Shown: piece after piece, positions 16,539-24,965 of the stretch
Numbering within the stretch: position 1 is the stretch's first letter
Layout of the letters: the number at the start of each line of letters is the position of its first letter
From: JAJFJD01 sp965228695
GTDB lineage: Bacteria; Pseudomonadota; Alphaproteobacteria; UBA8366
Reading direction: 5' to 3'
DNA length: 64,000 nucleotides
Assembly (NCBI GenBank): GCA_965228695.1
Contig: CBDDIB010000002.1
Span: forward strand, 620,001 to 684,000
Position numbers and translations under genes: made by a program
The notes under the pieces: generated by a model
What the model saw: the letters and a program-made list of their open reading frames with translations, nothing else
What the model was told of the DNA's origin: nothing
Databases searched by the model: none

Positions 16539-16955
16539 ATGTCCCTAAAGGGAAGCAAGACCGAGACCAATTTGAAAGACGCTTTCGCCGGTGAGAGTCA
16601 GGCAAACCGCCGGTATCTCTATTTCGCGCAGAAGGCGGACATCGAAGGGTACAATGACGTCGCCGCCGTGTTCCGGTCGACCGCCGAAGGCGAGACCGGC
16701 CATGCGCACGGTCATCTCGAGTTCCTCGAGGAAGTCGGCGACCCGGCGACGGGCGAGCCGATCGGCGAGACCTCGTTGAACCTCAAGGCCGCGGTTGCCG
16801 GCGAGACGCACGAGTACACCGACATGTACCCGGGCATGGCCCGCACCGCGCGCGAGGAAGGCTTCGACGAAATTGCGGACTGGTTCGAGACGCTGGCGAA
16901 GGCGGAAAAGAGTCACGCCGGCCGATTCCAAAAGGCTTTGGACGAAATTTCCTAA
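16539..16955 (+). CDS. Rubrerythrin-family diiron protein without rubredoxin domain
   Basis: The 138-residue protein is a ferritin-like four-helix bundle with the diiron ligands of rubrerythrin: Glu19, Glu52 and His55 (EGETGH), Glu89 and Glu92 (GETHEY), and Glu123 with His126 (EKSH). Rubrerythrins reduce hydrogen peroxide to water. The C-terminal rubredoxin domain (two CxxC motifs) of classical rubrerythrin is missing, so electrons must come from another protein; the Fe-S protein encoded next is the obvious candidate. A strong ribosome binding site AGGAGG lies at 16529-16534. Expression is probably under Irr control through the box upstream. Confidence 0.92.
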   Translation: MSLKGSKTETNLKDAFAGESQANRRYLYFAQKADIEGYNDVAAVFRSTAEGETGHAHGHLEFLEEVGDPATGEPIGETSLNLKAAVAGETHEYTDMYPGMARTAREEGFDEIADWFETLAKAEKSHAGRFQKALDEIS

Positions 16956-17051
16956 GTCCGGTTCCGGGCGGGGGCTTCGGCCCCCGGCCCCTTGTTTACT
17001 TTTGCGACGCTATCTTTTGCCGCGACGCCCGAATTCCATAGGAACGGTACG

Positions 17052-18395
17052 ATGAGTGAAGGCAGCCTCGAGGCGCCGGTACGGCACCCCATTGCCTGGC
17101 AGGATCCGGACTTTTACGACGAAGCGAAACTCGACGAGGAACTTCGCCGCGTCTTCGACATCTGTCACGGATGCCGCCGATGTTTCAATCTTTGCGACAG
17201 CTTCCCGCGCCTTTTCGACTTGATAGACGAGTCGGAAAGCGGAGAGCTGGACACGGTCGACAGCAACGACTTCAAGCCGGTGGTGGACGCGTGCACGCTC
17301 TGCGACATGTGCTTCATGACGAAGTGCCCCTACGTTCCGCCGCATGAATTCAACTTGGATTTTCCCCACCTCATGCTGCGCGCCCGCGCGATCGAGCAGA
17401 AAAATGGCATGCGAACCATGGCGGAAACGCAACTGACGGAAACCGACCGCAACGGCCGATGGGCCGGCAGCGTAGCGGGCCTGGCCAACTGGGCCAGCAA
17501 GGAAGGCAACAGCCTGACGCGACCGATCATGCAGGCGGTCACCGGCGTGCACAAGGACGCCGCCCTGCCGAAATTCAACGGCCGGACCTTCACCGCCCGA
17601 GCCGAGTCGGACCCGCCCGCCGTCAACACGGATGCGCCCGCCCATGGCCGGAAGGCGGTGCTTTATGCGACTTGCTACGCGAACTACAACAACCCGGATA
17701 TCGGCGTCGCAACACAGGCGGTGCTGGCGCGGAACGGGGTCGAGACCGAGGTGATCTACCCGGAATGCTGCGGCATGCCGCAGCTCGAACAAGGGAACAT
17801 CGCCAAGGTGGCGGACAAGGCTAAGGCCGTTGCCGCCACGCTGGGCCCGTGGATCGAGAAGGGCTACGACGTGATCGCCCTGGTTCCGAGCTGCGCCTTG
17901 ATGCTGAAATTCGAATGGCCGCTGATCGTGCCCGACGACGACGCCGTGAAAGCCTTGTCGCACGCAACGCGCGATATCTCCGAGTATGTCGTCGACATCG
18001 CCAAGAACGAAGGATTGGCCGACGGTTTGTCGGCGTTGGACGGCGGCGTCTCGATGCATCTGGCGTGTCATGCGCGGGCCCAGAACATGGGAGCGAAGGC
18101 GGCGGAGATGCTGCGCCTGTTGCCCGACGCCGACGTCGCGGTGATCGAACGCTGTTCGGGACATGGCGGCTCGTGGGGCGTGATGAAGGATAACTTCGAG
18201 GTCGGGTTGAAGGTCGGCAAGCCGGTCGCCCGGACGACGGTCAAGAACGCCAAGAAATACCTTGCGTCCGAGTGCCCGCTCGCGGGCATGCATATCGCGC
18301 AAGGCGTGGAGCGGCTGGACGGCGACAAGCCGGAGATCGAAACCGTCGCGCACCCGATCATATTGTTTGCGCAGGCCTACGGCCTTTCCACCTGA
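17052..18395 (+). CDS. GlpC/HdrD-like protein with two [4Fe-4S] clusters and CCG domains
   Basis: The 447-residue protein begins with two [4Fe-4S] motifs: Cys38, Cys41, Cys44, Cys48 (CHGCRRCFNLC) and Cys81, Cys84, Cys87, Cys92 (CTLCDMCFMTKCP). Residues 190-440 hold two CCG (DUF3483-like cysteine-rich) units, one with PECCGMPQ and one with the variant ERCSGHGG. This is the architecture of GlpC and heterodisulfide reductase subunit D, which pass electrons between membrane quinones or thiols and soluble carriers. It lies between rubrerythrin and a DUF3501 gene, an arrangement found in other proteobacteria. I infer that it feeds electrons to rubrerythrin; this has not been shown here. No membrane segment is visible. 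Confidence 0.88.
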   Translation: MSEGSLEAPVRHPIAWQDPDFYDEAKLDEELRRVFDICHGCRRCFNLCDSFPRLFDLIDESESGELDTVDSNDFKPVVDACTLCDMCFMTKCPYVPPHEFNLDFPHLMLRARAIEQKNGMRTMAETQLTETDRNGRWAGSVAGLANWASKEGNSLTRPIMQAVTGVHKDAALPKFNGRTFTARAESDPPAVNTDAPAHGRKAVLYATCYANYNNPDIGVATQAVLARNGVETEVIYPECCGMPQLEQGNIAKVADKAKAVAATLGPWIEKGYDVIALVPSCALMLKFEWPLIVPDDDAVKALSHATRDISEYVVDIAKNEGLADGLSALDGGVSMHLACHARAQNMGAKAAEMLRLLPDADVAVIERCSGHGGSWGVMKDNFEVGLKVGKPVARTTVKNAKKYLASECPLAGMHIAQGVERLDGDKPEIETVAHPIILFAQAYGLST

Positions 18396-18420
18396 CCGAC
18401 GGGAATAGAGAGACAGGAAT

Positions 18421-19017
18421 ATGGATATGGCGACACGAACCGAGATCACCCGCGCGGATATCATGCCGATCGAGGACTTCTCCGCGATCCGCAAGGACAA
18501 GCGTGGCGAAATTTCCGCGATCAAGAAGAACCGCCGCGTCGAAATCGGCCCGGTGGCGACCGCCTATTTCGAGAATTACGACACCATGTGGTGGCAGATT
18601 CACGAGATGCTGTTCATCGAGAAAGGCGGCGAGGAGCAGATTCCCGACGAGCTGGCGGCCTATAACCCGCTGATCCCGAAAGGCCGGGAGCTGGTCTGCA
18701 CCGTCATGTTCGAGATCGACGACCCGGTCCGGCGCGCCAACTTTCTGGCCCGGCTCGGCGGCGTCGAGGAAACGATGTTCCTGGAATTCGCCGGCGAAAC
18801 CATCGTCGGCCAGCCGGAAGAGGACGTCGACCGCACGACGGCCGACGGCAAGGCATCATCGGTGCAGTTCATCCATATGACCTTCACGGATGAACAGGTC
18901 GAAAAATTCAGCACACCGGACACCCAAGTCATCATCGGGTTCCGCCATCCGCAATACGGCCACATGACGGTACTGCCCGAAGCATCGCGCGCCGCCCTGG
19001 CCGGGGATTTCAGCTAG
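18421..19017 (+). CDS. DUF3501 protein
   Basis: The 198-residue protein has the characteristic start of the DUF3501 family: ITRADIMPIEDF, then KKNRRVEIGP at about 36-45, the W-rich FENYDTMWWQIHEML and YNPLIPKGREL near 80-90. No cofactor motif is recognisable. The gene follows the Fe-S/CCG gene by 25 bp with its own ribosome binding site (GAGACAGGAAT) and closes the operon. DUF3501 genes occur next to rubrerythrin and CCG-type genes in many proteobacteria, which suggests a role in the same electron or peroxide pathway. The biochemical activity is unknown. Confidence 0.88.
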   Translation: MDMATRTEITRADIMPIEDFSAIRKDKRGEISAIKKNRRVEIGPVATAYFENYDTMWWQIHEMLFIEKGGEEQIPDELAAYNPLIPKGRELVCTVMFEIDDPVRRANFLARLGGVEETMFLEFAGETIVGQPEEDVDRTTADGKASSVQFIHMTFTDEQVEKFSTPDTQVIIGFRHPQYGHMTVLPEASRAALAGDFS

Positions 19018-19032
19018 CGATCGATTGGCCGG

Positions 19033-19554
19033 TTAAGGCAGCTTCTCGCCGGGATAGAGACCCCAGACGTCGTCCCGGCGGATCCAGCCTTCATACCCCT
19101 CGGCGCCCACTTCGCACCATTCGCGGCGGCATTGGGCGATCGTGACCACCATACCGGGCGCCAACCGCGCCACGGCGGCCGAATCCACGCTGGCGTTTTG
19201 CCGCATGGTTTGGCCCTTCCCGGTCATGATCAGGCTGCGCTTGGACGACAGCATGGCGCGATGCACCCAGCCTTCAGCCCCTTCCCAATCGCGAATCTTC
19301 CGCCAGGTATCGAATTCGGCGATGATCTGGACCGGCATGTTGCGCTGAACGAATTTCCATTTGACCGGATAGCGCACTCCCGGCCCCGCGCGCACGTTAA
19401 CGTCGTCCGCGCGCAACGACACGTAGCGCACGATTTTGCCGTCGGACGTCCGCGCCACCTGCCGGTTCTGCGCATGCGATACCGACGACGACGCAACCAG
19501 CGCCACGGCAAGGAACGCCACGTGGATATTCCGCCAAACCCTTGAGGAACCCAT
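19033..19554 (-). CDS. Exported SH3-like domain protein
   Basis: The 173-residue product has a signal peptide ending SHA at 26-28 and two bacterial SH3-like repeats. The first runs from DDVNVRAGPGVRYPV to WVHRAML, the second from QTMRQNASVDSAAVARL to WIRRDDVWGLYPGE. Such domains bind peptidoglycan or peptides in the periplasm. The gene is common in alphaproteobacteria next to 2-hydroxyacid dehydrogenase genes, as here, across a 160-bp divergent spacer. It is convergent with the DUF3501 gene, 15 bp away. Confidence 0.88.
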   Translation of the reverse strand: MGSSRVWRNIHVAFLAVALVASSSVSHAQNRQVARTSDGKIVRYVSLRADDVNVRAGPGVRYPVKWKFVQRNMPVQIIAEFDTWRKIRDWEGAEGWVHRAMLSSKRSLIMTGKGQTMRQNASVDSAAVARLAPGMVVTIAQCRREWCEVGAEGYEGWIRRDDVWGLYPGEKLP

Positions 19555-19714
19555 AACCCCCGCTCCTCGAACAATGTCTCAACCGGACTAGGTTATGGAT
19601 TACAATAAAGTTCCGGATTCGTACAGGGTCAACCGTCATGACCGGCCGGTGCTGGACAACCGGTACCGGGACTGTGTAAATCGCTGAACACGAGAGTTAT
19701 CGAAACAGGCGCCC

Positions 19715-20701
19715 GTGGCTGAAAAGAACCCTACCGTCATCGTCACCCGCAAACTTCCCGACGCCGTCGAAACGCGGATGACGGAGTTGTTCGACTCCCG
19801 TTTGAACGCGAGCGACACGCCGATGAGCCAGGCCGCGCTGGTCGAGGCGGTCAAGACCGCCGATGTCCTCGTCCCGACGGTGACCGATACGATCAACCGG
19901 GCCGTCATCGAAGCGGCCGGCCCGCAGCTCAAACTCATCGCGTCCTTCAGCACCGGCGTCGACCACATCGATCTGGACGCGGCGCATGAACACGGGATCA
20001 TGGTCACCAACACGCCGGGCGTGCTGACCGAGGATACCGCCGATATGACCATGGCGCTGATTCTCGCGGTACCGCGCCGCGTGATCGAAGGCGAGCGCGT
20101 GCTGCGCGAGGGCAAGTGGACCGGCTGGAGCCCGACCTGGATGCTCGGCCGGCGGATCGGCGGCAAGCGGCTGGGAATCATCGGGATGGGCCGAATCGGC
20201 CGGGCGGTGGCCAAACGCGCGCATGGCTTCGGTCTGTCGGTGCATTACCACAACCGGCGTCAGGTGCACCCCGATGTGGAAGCCGAGCTGGAGGCGACCT
20301 TCTGGCAGAGCCTCGATCAGATGCTGGCGCATATGGACATCATATCCGTGAACTGTCCCTACACGCCGGCGACGTATCACCTGCTGTCGGCGCGGCGGCT
20401 GAAACTGTTGAAGCCGCACGCCTACATCGTCAACACCAGCCGGGGCGAGATCATCGACGAGACGGTGCTGGCGCAGATGCTGGACAACGGCGAAATCGCG
20501 GGCGCCGGCCTCGACGTGTTCGAGCACGAACCGGCGGTGAATCCGAAACTGCTGAAGCTCGACAACGTCGTCCTGATGCCGCATATGGGCTCGGCGACCG
20601 AAGAGGGCCGTCAGGAAATGGGCGAAAAGGTGATCATCAACATCCGCACCTTCGCCGACGGCCACAAACCGCCCGACCGGGTCCTCGTCACCGAATTCTG
20701 A
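19715..20701 (+). CDS. D-2-hydroxyacid dehydrogenase (glyoxylate/hydroxypyruvate reductase type)
   Basis: The 328-residue enzyme has the NAD-binding GMGRIG motif at about 154-159 and the three catalytic residues of the family: Arg in NTSRGEIIDE, Glu in GLDVFEHEP and His in MPHMGSATEE. The N-terminal substrate domain has the SFSTGVDHID segment. Length and motifs fit D-glycerate dehydrogenase/glyoxylate reductase (GyaR-like); phosphoglycerate dehydrogenase is excluded because the regulatory ACT domain is missing. The start is GTG 19715. It is transcribed alone and converges on a response regulator gene with nine bases between stops. Confidence 0.9.
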   Translation: MAEKNPTVIVTRKLPDAVETRMTELFDSRLNASDTPMSQAALVEAVKTADVLVPTVTDTINRAVIEAAGPQLKLIASFSTGVDHIDLDAAHEHGIMVTNTPGVLTEDTADMTMALILAVPRRVIEGERVLREGKWTGWSPTWMLGRRIGGKRLGIIGMGRIGRAVAKRAHGFGLSVHYHNRRQVHPDVEAELEATFWQSLDQMLAHMDIISVNCPYTPATYHLLSARRLKLLKPHAYIVNTSRGEIIDETVLAQMLDNGEIAGAGLDVFEHEPAVNPKLLKLDNVVLMPHMGSATEEGRQEMGEKVIINIRTFADGHKPPDRVLVTEF

Positions 20702-20710
20702 GAGATGCCG

Positions 20711-21295
20711 CTACGCCGCGGCGTCGGGTTGCGCTTTGCCGTCCGTGTCTGCATCGGCGCCCTCGGTCGGATCGGGGGGCATCGCGCCCTCGTCGATGCC
20801 GATCACGCCATCCGCCTCGCGTTTACGATCCTCGACCTCTTCGGTCCTTCGCCGGCGGTCCGGCCCGACATAGTCGTCGGACCGCTCGAAATCCCGGGGG
20901 TGCTCGATGATGTTGCGGATGCGCGCGTAGAGCCTCTCCGCCGTGATCGGCTTGGCCAGCACCTCGTGGACACCCGCGTCGCGCGCCGCTTCGACGCGTT
21001 TCGGCTCGGTATATCCGGTGCATAGAATTATCGGCGTGAAACTGGCGATTCCGTCTTCGTCCCGGCGGATTTTACGGGTCAGTTCCAGGCCGTCCATCGG
21101 CTCCATCAGATAGTCCGTGACGACCAGGTCCGGCCGGAAGATATGAAATGTCTTCCAAGCGTCTTCGCCGTTTGCGCATTCAAGAATTTTGCCCCGTTTG
21201 ATTCCGAGGGCGTTCAAGAATTCGCGGAATACGGTCCGCATATACTTGCTATCGTCCACGATCATCACTTTTAGGTCTGAAAGATCATACGCCAT
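20711..21295 (-). CDS. Stand-alone response regulator with disordered tail (paralogue 1)
   Basis: The 194-residue protein consists of one CheY-like receiver (residues 8-125) with acidic pocket DD at 14-15, phospho-acceptor Asp61 (VVTDYLMEP), Thr93 and Lys115. It is followed by a GPDRRRR motif near 142 and a long acidic, Ala-rich tail with no output domain. It is a close paralogue of the gene at 23315-23908, sharing the MAYD start, the CNGE- and DYLMEPMDG-type segments and the GPDRRRR linker. Such proteins act through protein contacts, for instance in motility or general stress signalling. No kinase gene lies nearby. The 180-bp upstream spacer contains TTAACGAAGATTAA, close to a CtrA site but with a six-base spacer. 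Confidence 0.88.
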   Translation of the reverse strand: MAYDLSDLKVMIVDDSKYMRTVFREFLNALGIKRGKILECANGEDAWKTFHIFRPDLVVTDYLMEPMDGLELTRKIRRDEDGIASFTPIILCTGYTEPKRVEAARDAGVHEVLAKPITAERLYARIRNIIEHPRDFERSDDYVGPDRRRRTEEVEDRKREADGVIGIDEGAMPPDPTEGADADTDGKAQPDAAA

Positions 21296-21477
21296 CGTTC
21301 AAACGGATACTTTCATTTCTGTCGATATCTTGCGCGCACCAAGGTGGGCGGAGTTTTCCCTTCGTAATACGTAACAGAGTTTGCTTAACGAAGATTAAAC
21401 CCTACAGCACCACTTGGACGATTATCGGAACATAGCGCCCATTCGATAAAATCTTTACATTTAAATGGCTTGAATGG

Positions 21478-22275
21478 CTAACCCTGGATATCGCCAAGGC
21501 CTGTGATCGATGGGTCGTCACCGCACAACGCACAGGCCGAATCGCGTTTGACGGTCAGGCTTTTGAACCCGCCGCCGAGGCCGTCATACAGCAGCAATCG
21601 TCCCGACAACCCGTCGCCGAGGTCCAACAGCTCCTTCAGAACCTCCGTCGCCTGCAAGGTGCCGAGCACGCCCGCCACCGCGCCGAATATGCCGGCCTGC
21701 TCGCAGCGGGGCACCAGGCCGGGCTGCGGCGGGTTCGGAAAGAGACAGCGATAGCAGGGTCGGTTTTCGCCGGCTTCCCAAGCCCGGAAGGTCGAGAGCT
21801 GCCCTTCGAACCGCAGCAGCGCGCCGGACACCAGCGGCCGCTTCGCGAAGTAGCATACGTCGTTGACCAGGTACCGGGTCGTGAAGTTATCGCTGCCATC
21901 AACCACCAAGTCGTAATCGGAAACGAGGGCCAGGGCGTTGTCCGGCGTGAACCGGGCCCGGTGGGTCACGACCTCGACCTCGGGATTGATGTCTTCGAGA
22001 CGCTCGGCCGCGCTCGCGACTTTGGCGTCGCCGACATTGTCGGTGCTGTGGATGATCTGGCGCTGCAGGTTGCTGGTATCGACGGTGTCGAAATCGACGA
22101 TGCCGAGCGTGCCAACGCCGGCGGCCGCGAGATACATCAACACCGGCGAGCCGAGCCCGCCCGCGCCGATGACCAGCACCTTCGACTGCAGGAGTTTCTC
22201 CTGCCCGTCTTCCCCGACCTCGTCAAGGACTACATGCCGGGCATAGCGTTCAATCTGCGCATCGCTGATCGTCAT
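21478..22275 (-). CDS. moeB: ThiF/MoeB-type adenylyltransferase (HesA/MoeB family)
   Basis: The 265-residue E1-like enzyme has the ATP motif GAGGLG at 37-42, DFDTVDTSNLQRQ at 61-73, DGSDNFTTR at 126-134, the zinc pairs Cys174/Cys177 (CYRC) and Cys248/Cys251 (CALC), and the conserved Cys191 in PRCEQAGIFG. It adenylates the C-terminus of a ubiquitin-like sulfur carrier such as MoaD (molybdopterin) or ThiS. It lies directly downstream of cysK with a gap of ten bases, so the pair may supply sulfur for cofactor or cysteine synthesis. No rhodanese domain is attached. MoeB versus ThiF cannot be settled without a phylogeny. Confidence 0.88.
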   Translation of the reverse strand: MTISDAQIERYARHVVLDEVGEDGQEKLLQSKVLVIGAGGLGSPVLMYLAAAGVGTLGIVDFDTVDTSNLQRQIIHSTDNVGDAKVASAAERLEDINPEVEVVTHRARFTPDNALALVSDYDLVVDGSDNFTTRYLVNDVCYFAKRPLVSGALLRFEGQLSTFRAWEAGENRPCYRCLFPNPPQPGLVPRCEQAGIFGAVAGVLGTLQATEVLKELLDLGDGLSGRLLLYDGLGGGFKSLTVKRDSACALCGDDPSITGLGDIQG

Positions 22276-22285
22276 CGGGCGTCCT

Positions 22286-23245
22286 CTAGAGCCGGTCGAA
22301 CAAGGCGGTGGAAAGATACCGTTCGGCGAAGGACGGCAGAATCACGACAATGCGCTTGCCCGCCATATCCGGCCGCGCACCCACCTCGAGCGCCGCCGAA
22401 ATCGCCGCGCCGGAGGAAATACCGCTCGGCAGCCCTTCAAGCTGCGCGGCCTTGCGCGACATCGCAAAGGCGGATTCGTTCGCCACGGTCAGAACCTCGT
22501 CGATCAATTCGGTCTTCAGGATCGACGGCACGAAGCCGGGGCCGATCCCTTCAATCATATGGGCGCCCGCGGCCCCGCCGGAAAGGACCGGGCTGTCTTC
22601 CGGCTCGACCGCGATCATCCGAAAATCCGGATTGCGCCGCTTCAGCACTTCGGCGCACCCGGTCAGCGTGCCGCCGGTTCCGACACTCGCCACCATCGCA
22701 TCCACGTTGCCGCCGCTATCGGTCCAGATTTCTTCCGCCGTCGTGCGGGCGTGGATTTCGGGATTCGCCGGGTTGTGGAATTGTTGCGGCATGACCGCAT
22801 CGGGCAGCTCGGCGACTAGGGCTTCCGCCCGCTGGATCGCGCCCCGCATGCCGTCTTGCGCCGGCGTCAGTTCTAATTCCGCGCCCAGGAAGGTCATCAT
22901 CTTGCGCCGCTCGACGGATTGCGATTCGGGCATCGTCAAGATCAGCCTGTATCCCTTGGCGGCGCACGCAAATGCGAGCGCAATCCCGGTATTGCCCGAA
23001 GTCGGCTCCACGATCACCGTTTCGGGCCCGACCTTGCCGTCCCGTTCGAGCGCCTCGATCATCGAAACGCCGATCCGGTCCTTGACCGATCCGAGCGGAT
23101 TGAAGAATTCGAGCTTGGCGAGAATCTCGGCCTCGACCCCTTCTTCCGCAGCCAACCGGTTCAGGCGCACCAGCGGCGTCGACCCGATGGTGTCGATAAT
23201 GCTGTCATAGATGCGGCCCCGAAATTCCGCGCCGTTGGCGGCCAT
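22286..23245 (-). CDS. cysK: Cysteine synthase A (O-acetylserine sulfhydrylase)
   Basis: The 319-residue PLP enzyme has the Schiff-base Lys55 in NPLGSVKDRIG, the substrate loop PTSGNTG at 81-87 and the phosphate-binding VGTGGTLTG at 188-196. It makes cysteine from O-acetylserine and sulfide. The SSGAAISAAL segment near the C-terminus is also typical. Length and motifs fit CysK better than CysM. It lies between a response regulator gene (gap 69 bp upstream) and moeB (gap 10 bp downstream). A nearby Rrf2-family gene suggests control by sulfur or cysteine status, as CymR does in other bacteria; this is inference. Confidence 0.94.
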   Translation of the reverse strand: MAANGAEFRGRIYDSIIDTIGSTPLVRLNRLAAEEGVEAEILAKLEFFNPLGSVKDRIGVSMIEALERDGKVGPETVIVEPTSGNTGIALAFACAAKGYRLILTMPESQSVERRKMMTFLGAELELTPAQDGMRGAIQRAEALVAELPDAVMPQQFHNPANPEIHARTTAEEIWTDSGGNVDAMVASVGTGGTLTGCAEVLKRRNPDFRMIAVEPEDSPVLSGGAAGAHMIEGIGPGFVPSILKTELIDEVLTVANESAFAMSRKAAQLEGLPSGISSGAAISAALEVGARPDMAGKRIVVILPSFAERYLSTALFDRL

Positions 23246-23314
23246 CGCGCAAGGTCCAGGATGGTGATCGATTATCGCTACGCGCGAGGACTGTAATTCG
23301 CCGCCGGGCCCACC

Positions 23315-23908
23315 TCAAGAGTGCTGAACACTCGCGACAGTATCCTTGGCATCGGAGTCCCCATCCGCCGCATCGGAGTCCTCGGCCGCGTCCTGGCCGG
23401 CGTCCGACGCGAGCCCTGCCGCATCGGCGACCCGGCGCTCCTTTTCGACGGGAACGGTCTTCCGGCGGCGGTCGGGGCCGAAAAAACTGTCCAATTGAAC
23501 GAATTGGCGGGGCTCTTCGATGATCGTACGGATGCGGCTGTACAAGGTGTTTGCGGTTATGGGCTTCGCGAGGACTTCGTTCACCCCGGCATCGCGCGCC
23601 GCGATCACCTGCCCCAACTCGGTATAGCCGGTGCAGAGAATGATCGGCACATAAGGGTTGGTGCTATCCTCGTCGCGGCGAATGCGGCGCGCCAGCTCGA
23701 ACCCGTCCATCGGTTCCATCAAGTAATCTGAAATGATCAGGTCGGGCGAGAACGCTCCGAAGACTTCGATCGCTTCCTCGCCGTTGGGACATTCACGAAT
23801 ATTGGGCGTCGGCACACCGAGCGCCCGCAGGAATTCTCGGAATACCGACCGCATATACTGGTTGTCGTCCACGACCAGAACTTTGATCTGGGAAAAATCG
23901 TAGGCCAT
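23315..23908 (-). CDS. Stand-alone response regulator with disordered tail (paralogue 2)
   Basis: This 197-residue protein has the receiver fold with DD at 14-15, phospho-acceptor Asp61 (IISDYLMEP), Thr93 and Lys115, then the FGPDRRRK linker near 143 and an acidic Asp/Ala tail. It shares about six residues in ten with the paralogue at 20711-21295 over the receiver, by eye. The two copies flank cysK-moeB, which points to a local duplication. No DNA-binding domain is present, so the output must be protein-protein contact. The tail (SDAADGDSDAKDTV) looks disordered. Confidence 0.88.
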   Translation of the reverse strand: MAYDFSQIKVLVVDDNQYMRSVFREFLRALGVPTPNIRECPNGEEAIEVFGAFSPDLIISDYLMEPMDGFELARRIRRDEDSTNPYVPIILCTGYTELGQVIAARDAGVNEVLAKPITANTLYSRIRTIIEEPRQFVQLDSFFGPDRRRKTVPVEKERRVADAAGLASDAGQDAAEDSDAADGDSDAKDTVASVQHS

Positions 23909-24030
23909 CGTCGAGCACAGTTCATCGCTTCGTCAATACGACAATTATTAGTAGTGTGATTTAGTTAAATTTCTATATCGAAGGGCGGACCCCGTATCCC
24001 GGCCCATCGGTCGCAATCGTCGCCAGGGAA

Positions 24031-24480
24031 TCAGATCGTGAAATCCGGCTGCGCCCGGGTGCCGGCCTCGACGCCGGACGAGCGGGCCTTTCGGCACAGA
24101 TCCTCGATCGTAATCGAGTCGAGCCGCTGAATCGCTTCGTCCTCCAACTCCCGCCAGATCGGAGTCAACACGCGGCTTCCCAACTCGGACCCTTCCTCCG
24201 GCTCGCCCTCGGCGGTCTCGAGTTCGGTGACGACGCGGACGATCTCGCCGAGCGCGATGCGCCGCCGTTCGCGCGCCAGGCGATAGCCGCCACGCGGACC
24301 CCGGACGCCGCGCAGAATTTCGGCCCGCACAAGATGCTGCAGTACCTGTTCCAGATAGCGGCGCGGCACGCCCTGGCGTTCGGCGATCTCGCGGCTTTGC
24401 ACCGGCATATCGGATGCGTGATAGGCGATGTCGAGCACCGCCTCCACGGCCAGCGCCAGTTTTCGGGTGAACCGCATCAT
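24031..24480 (-). CDS. Rrf2-family transcriptional regulator without Fe-S cysteines
   Basis: The 149-residue protein has the Rrf2 winged helix with the REIAERQGVPRRYLEQVLQHLV recognition region and the wing RGPRGGYRLAR. Iron-sulfur Rrf2 proteins such as IscR, NsrR and RirA carry three cysteines near residues 90-105; here that region reads ETAEGEPEEGSE and the only cysteine is near residue 131. It is therefore unlikely to hold a cluster and is closer to CymR-type regulators. Its start overlaps the dut stop in ATGA (24477-24480). A second ATG follows at 24477. Closest metabolic gene: cysK. Confidence 0.85.
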   Translation of the reverse strand: MMRFTRKLALAVEAVLDIAYHASDMPVQSREIAERQGVPRRYLEQVLQHLVRAEILRGVRGPRGGYRLARERRRIALGEIVRVVTELETAEGEPEEGSELGSRVLTPIWRELEDEAIQRLDSITIEDLCRKARSSGVEAGTRAQPDFTI

Positions 24481-24965
24481 TGGCCGGATGCCCCAGGATC
24501 GGTGGACGTTTCAGCCGACGTGCCGGTCGAGCCGAAGCCGCCGGCCCCACGTTCGCTGTCTGGCAGGTCGTCGACCTCGTTCCAAGAGAGCTGGATCACC
24601 GGGGCGACGACCATCTGCGCGATGCGCATGCCGCGCGACACCGTGAACGGCTCCGCGCCGAGATTGCTGAGAATAACGCCGACCTCGCCGCGGTAGTCGG
24701 CATCGACGGTGCCCGGACTGTTCAAAACGGTAACGCCGTTTTTAAGCGCCAGACCGGACCGGGGCCGCACCTGCGCCTCGTAGCCCGGCGGCAAGGCGAT
24801 GGCGAGACCCGTCGGCACCAACGCCCGCTCGCCCGGTGCCAAAGTCACGTCGGCACCGACGGCCGCCATCAGGTCGAGACCCGCGCTCTGCGCGGTGGCG
24901 TAGGCCGGCAACGGAAGATCGTTGCCGTGGGGCAACCGTTTTACATCGACACGAACGGCAGTCAT
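24477..24965 (-). CDS. dut: dUTP diphosphatase
   Basis: From ATG 24965 the product has 162 residues and all five conserved dUTPase motifs: SAGLDLMA near 27-34, RSGLALKNGV near 72, GTVDADYRGEVGVI near 88, RIAQMVV near 115 and the C-terminal GAGGFGSTG near 142. The trimeric enzyme hydrolyses dUTP to dUMP and keeps uracil out of DNA. Its start overlaps the coaBC stop in ATGA and its stop overlaps the next gene in the same way, so coaBC-dut-rrf2 are translationally coupled. The tail after GFGSTG is 15-20 residues longer than in E. coli. Confidence 0.95.
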   Translation of the reverse strand: MTAVRVDVKRLPHGNDLPLPAYATAQSAGLDLMAAVGADVTLAPGERALVPTGLAIALPPGYEAQVRPRSGLALKNGVTVLNSPGTVDADYRGEVGVILSNLGAEPFTVSRGMRIAQMVVAPVIQLSWNEVDDLPDSERGAGGFGSTGTSAETSTDPGASGQ

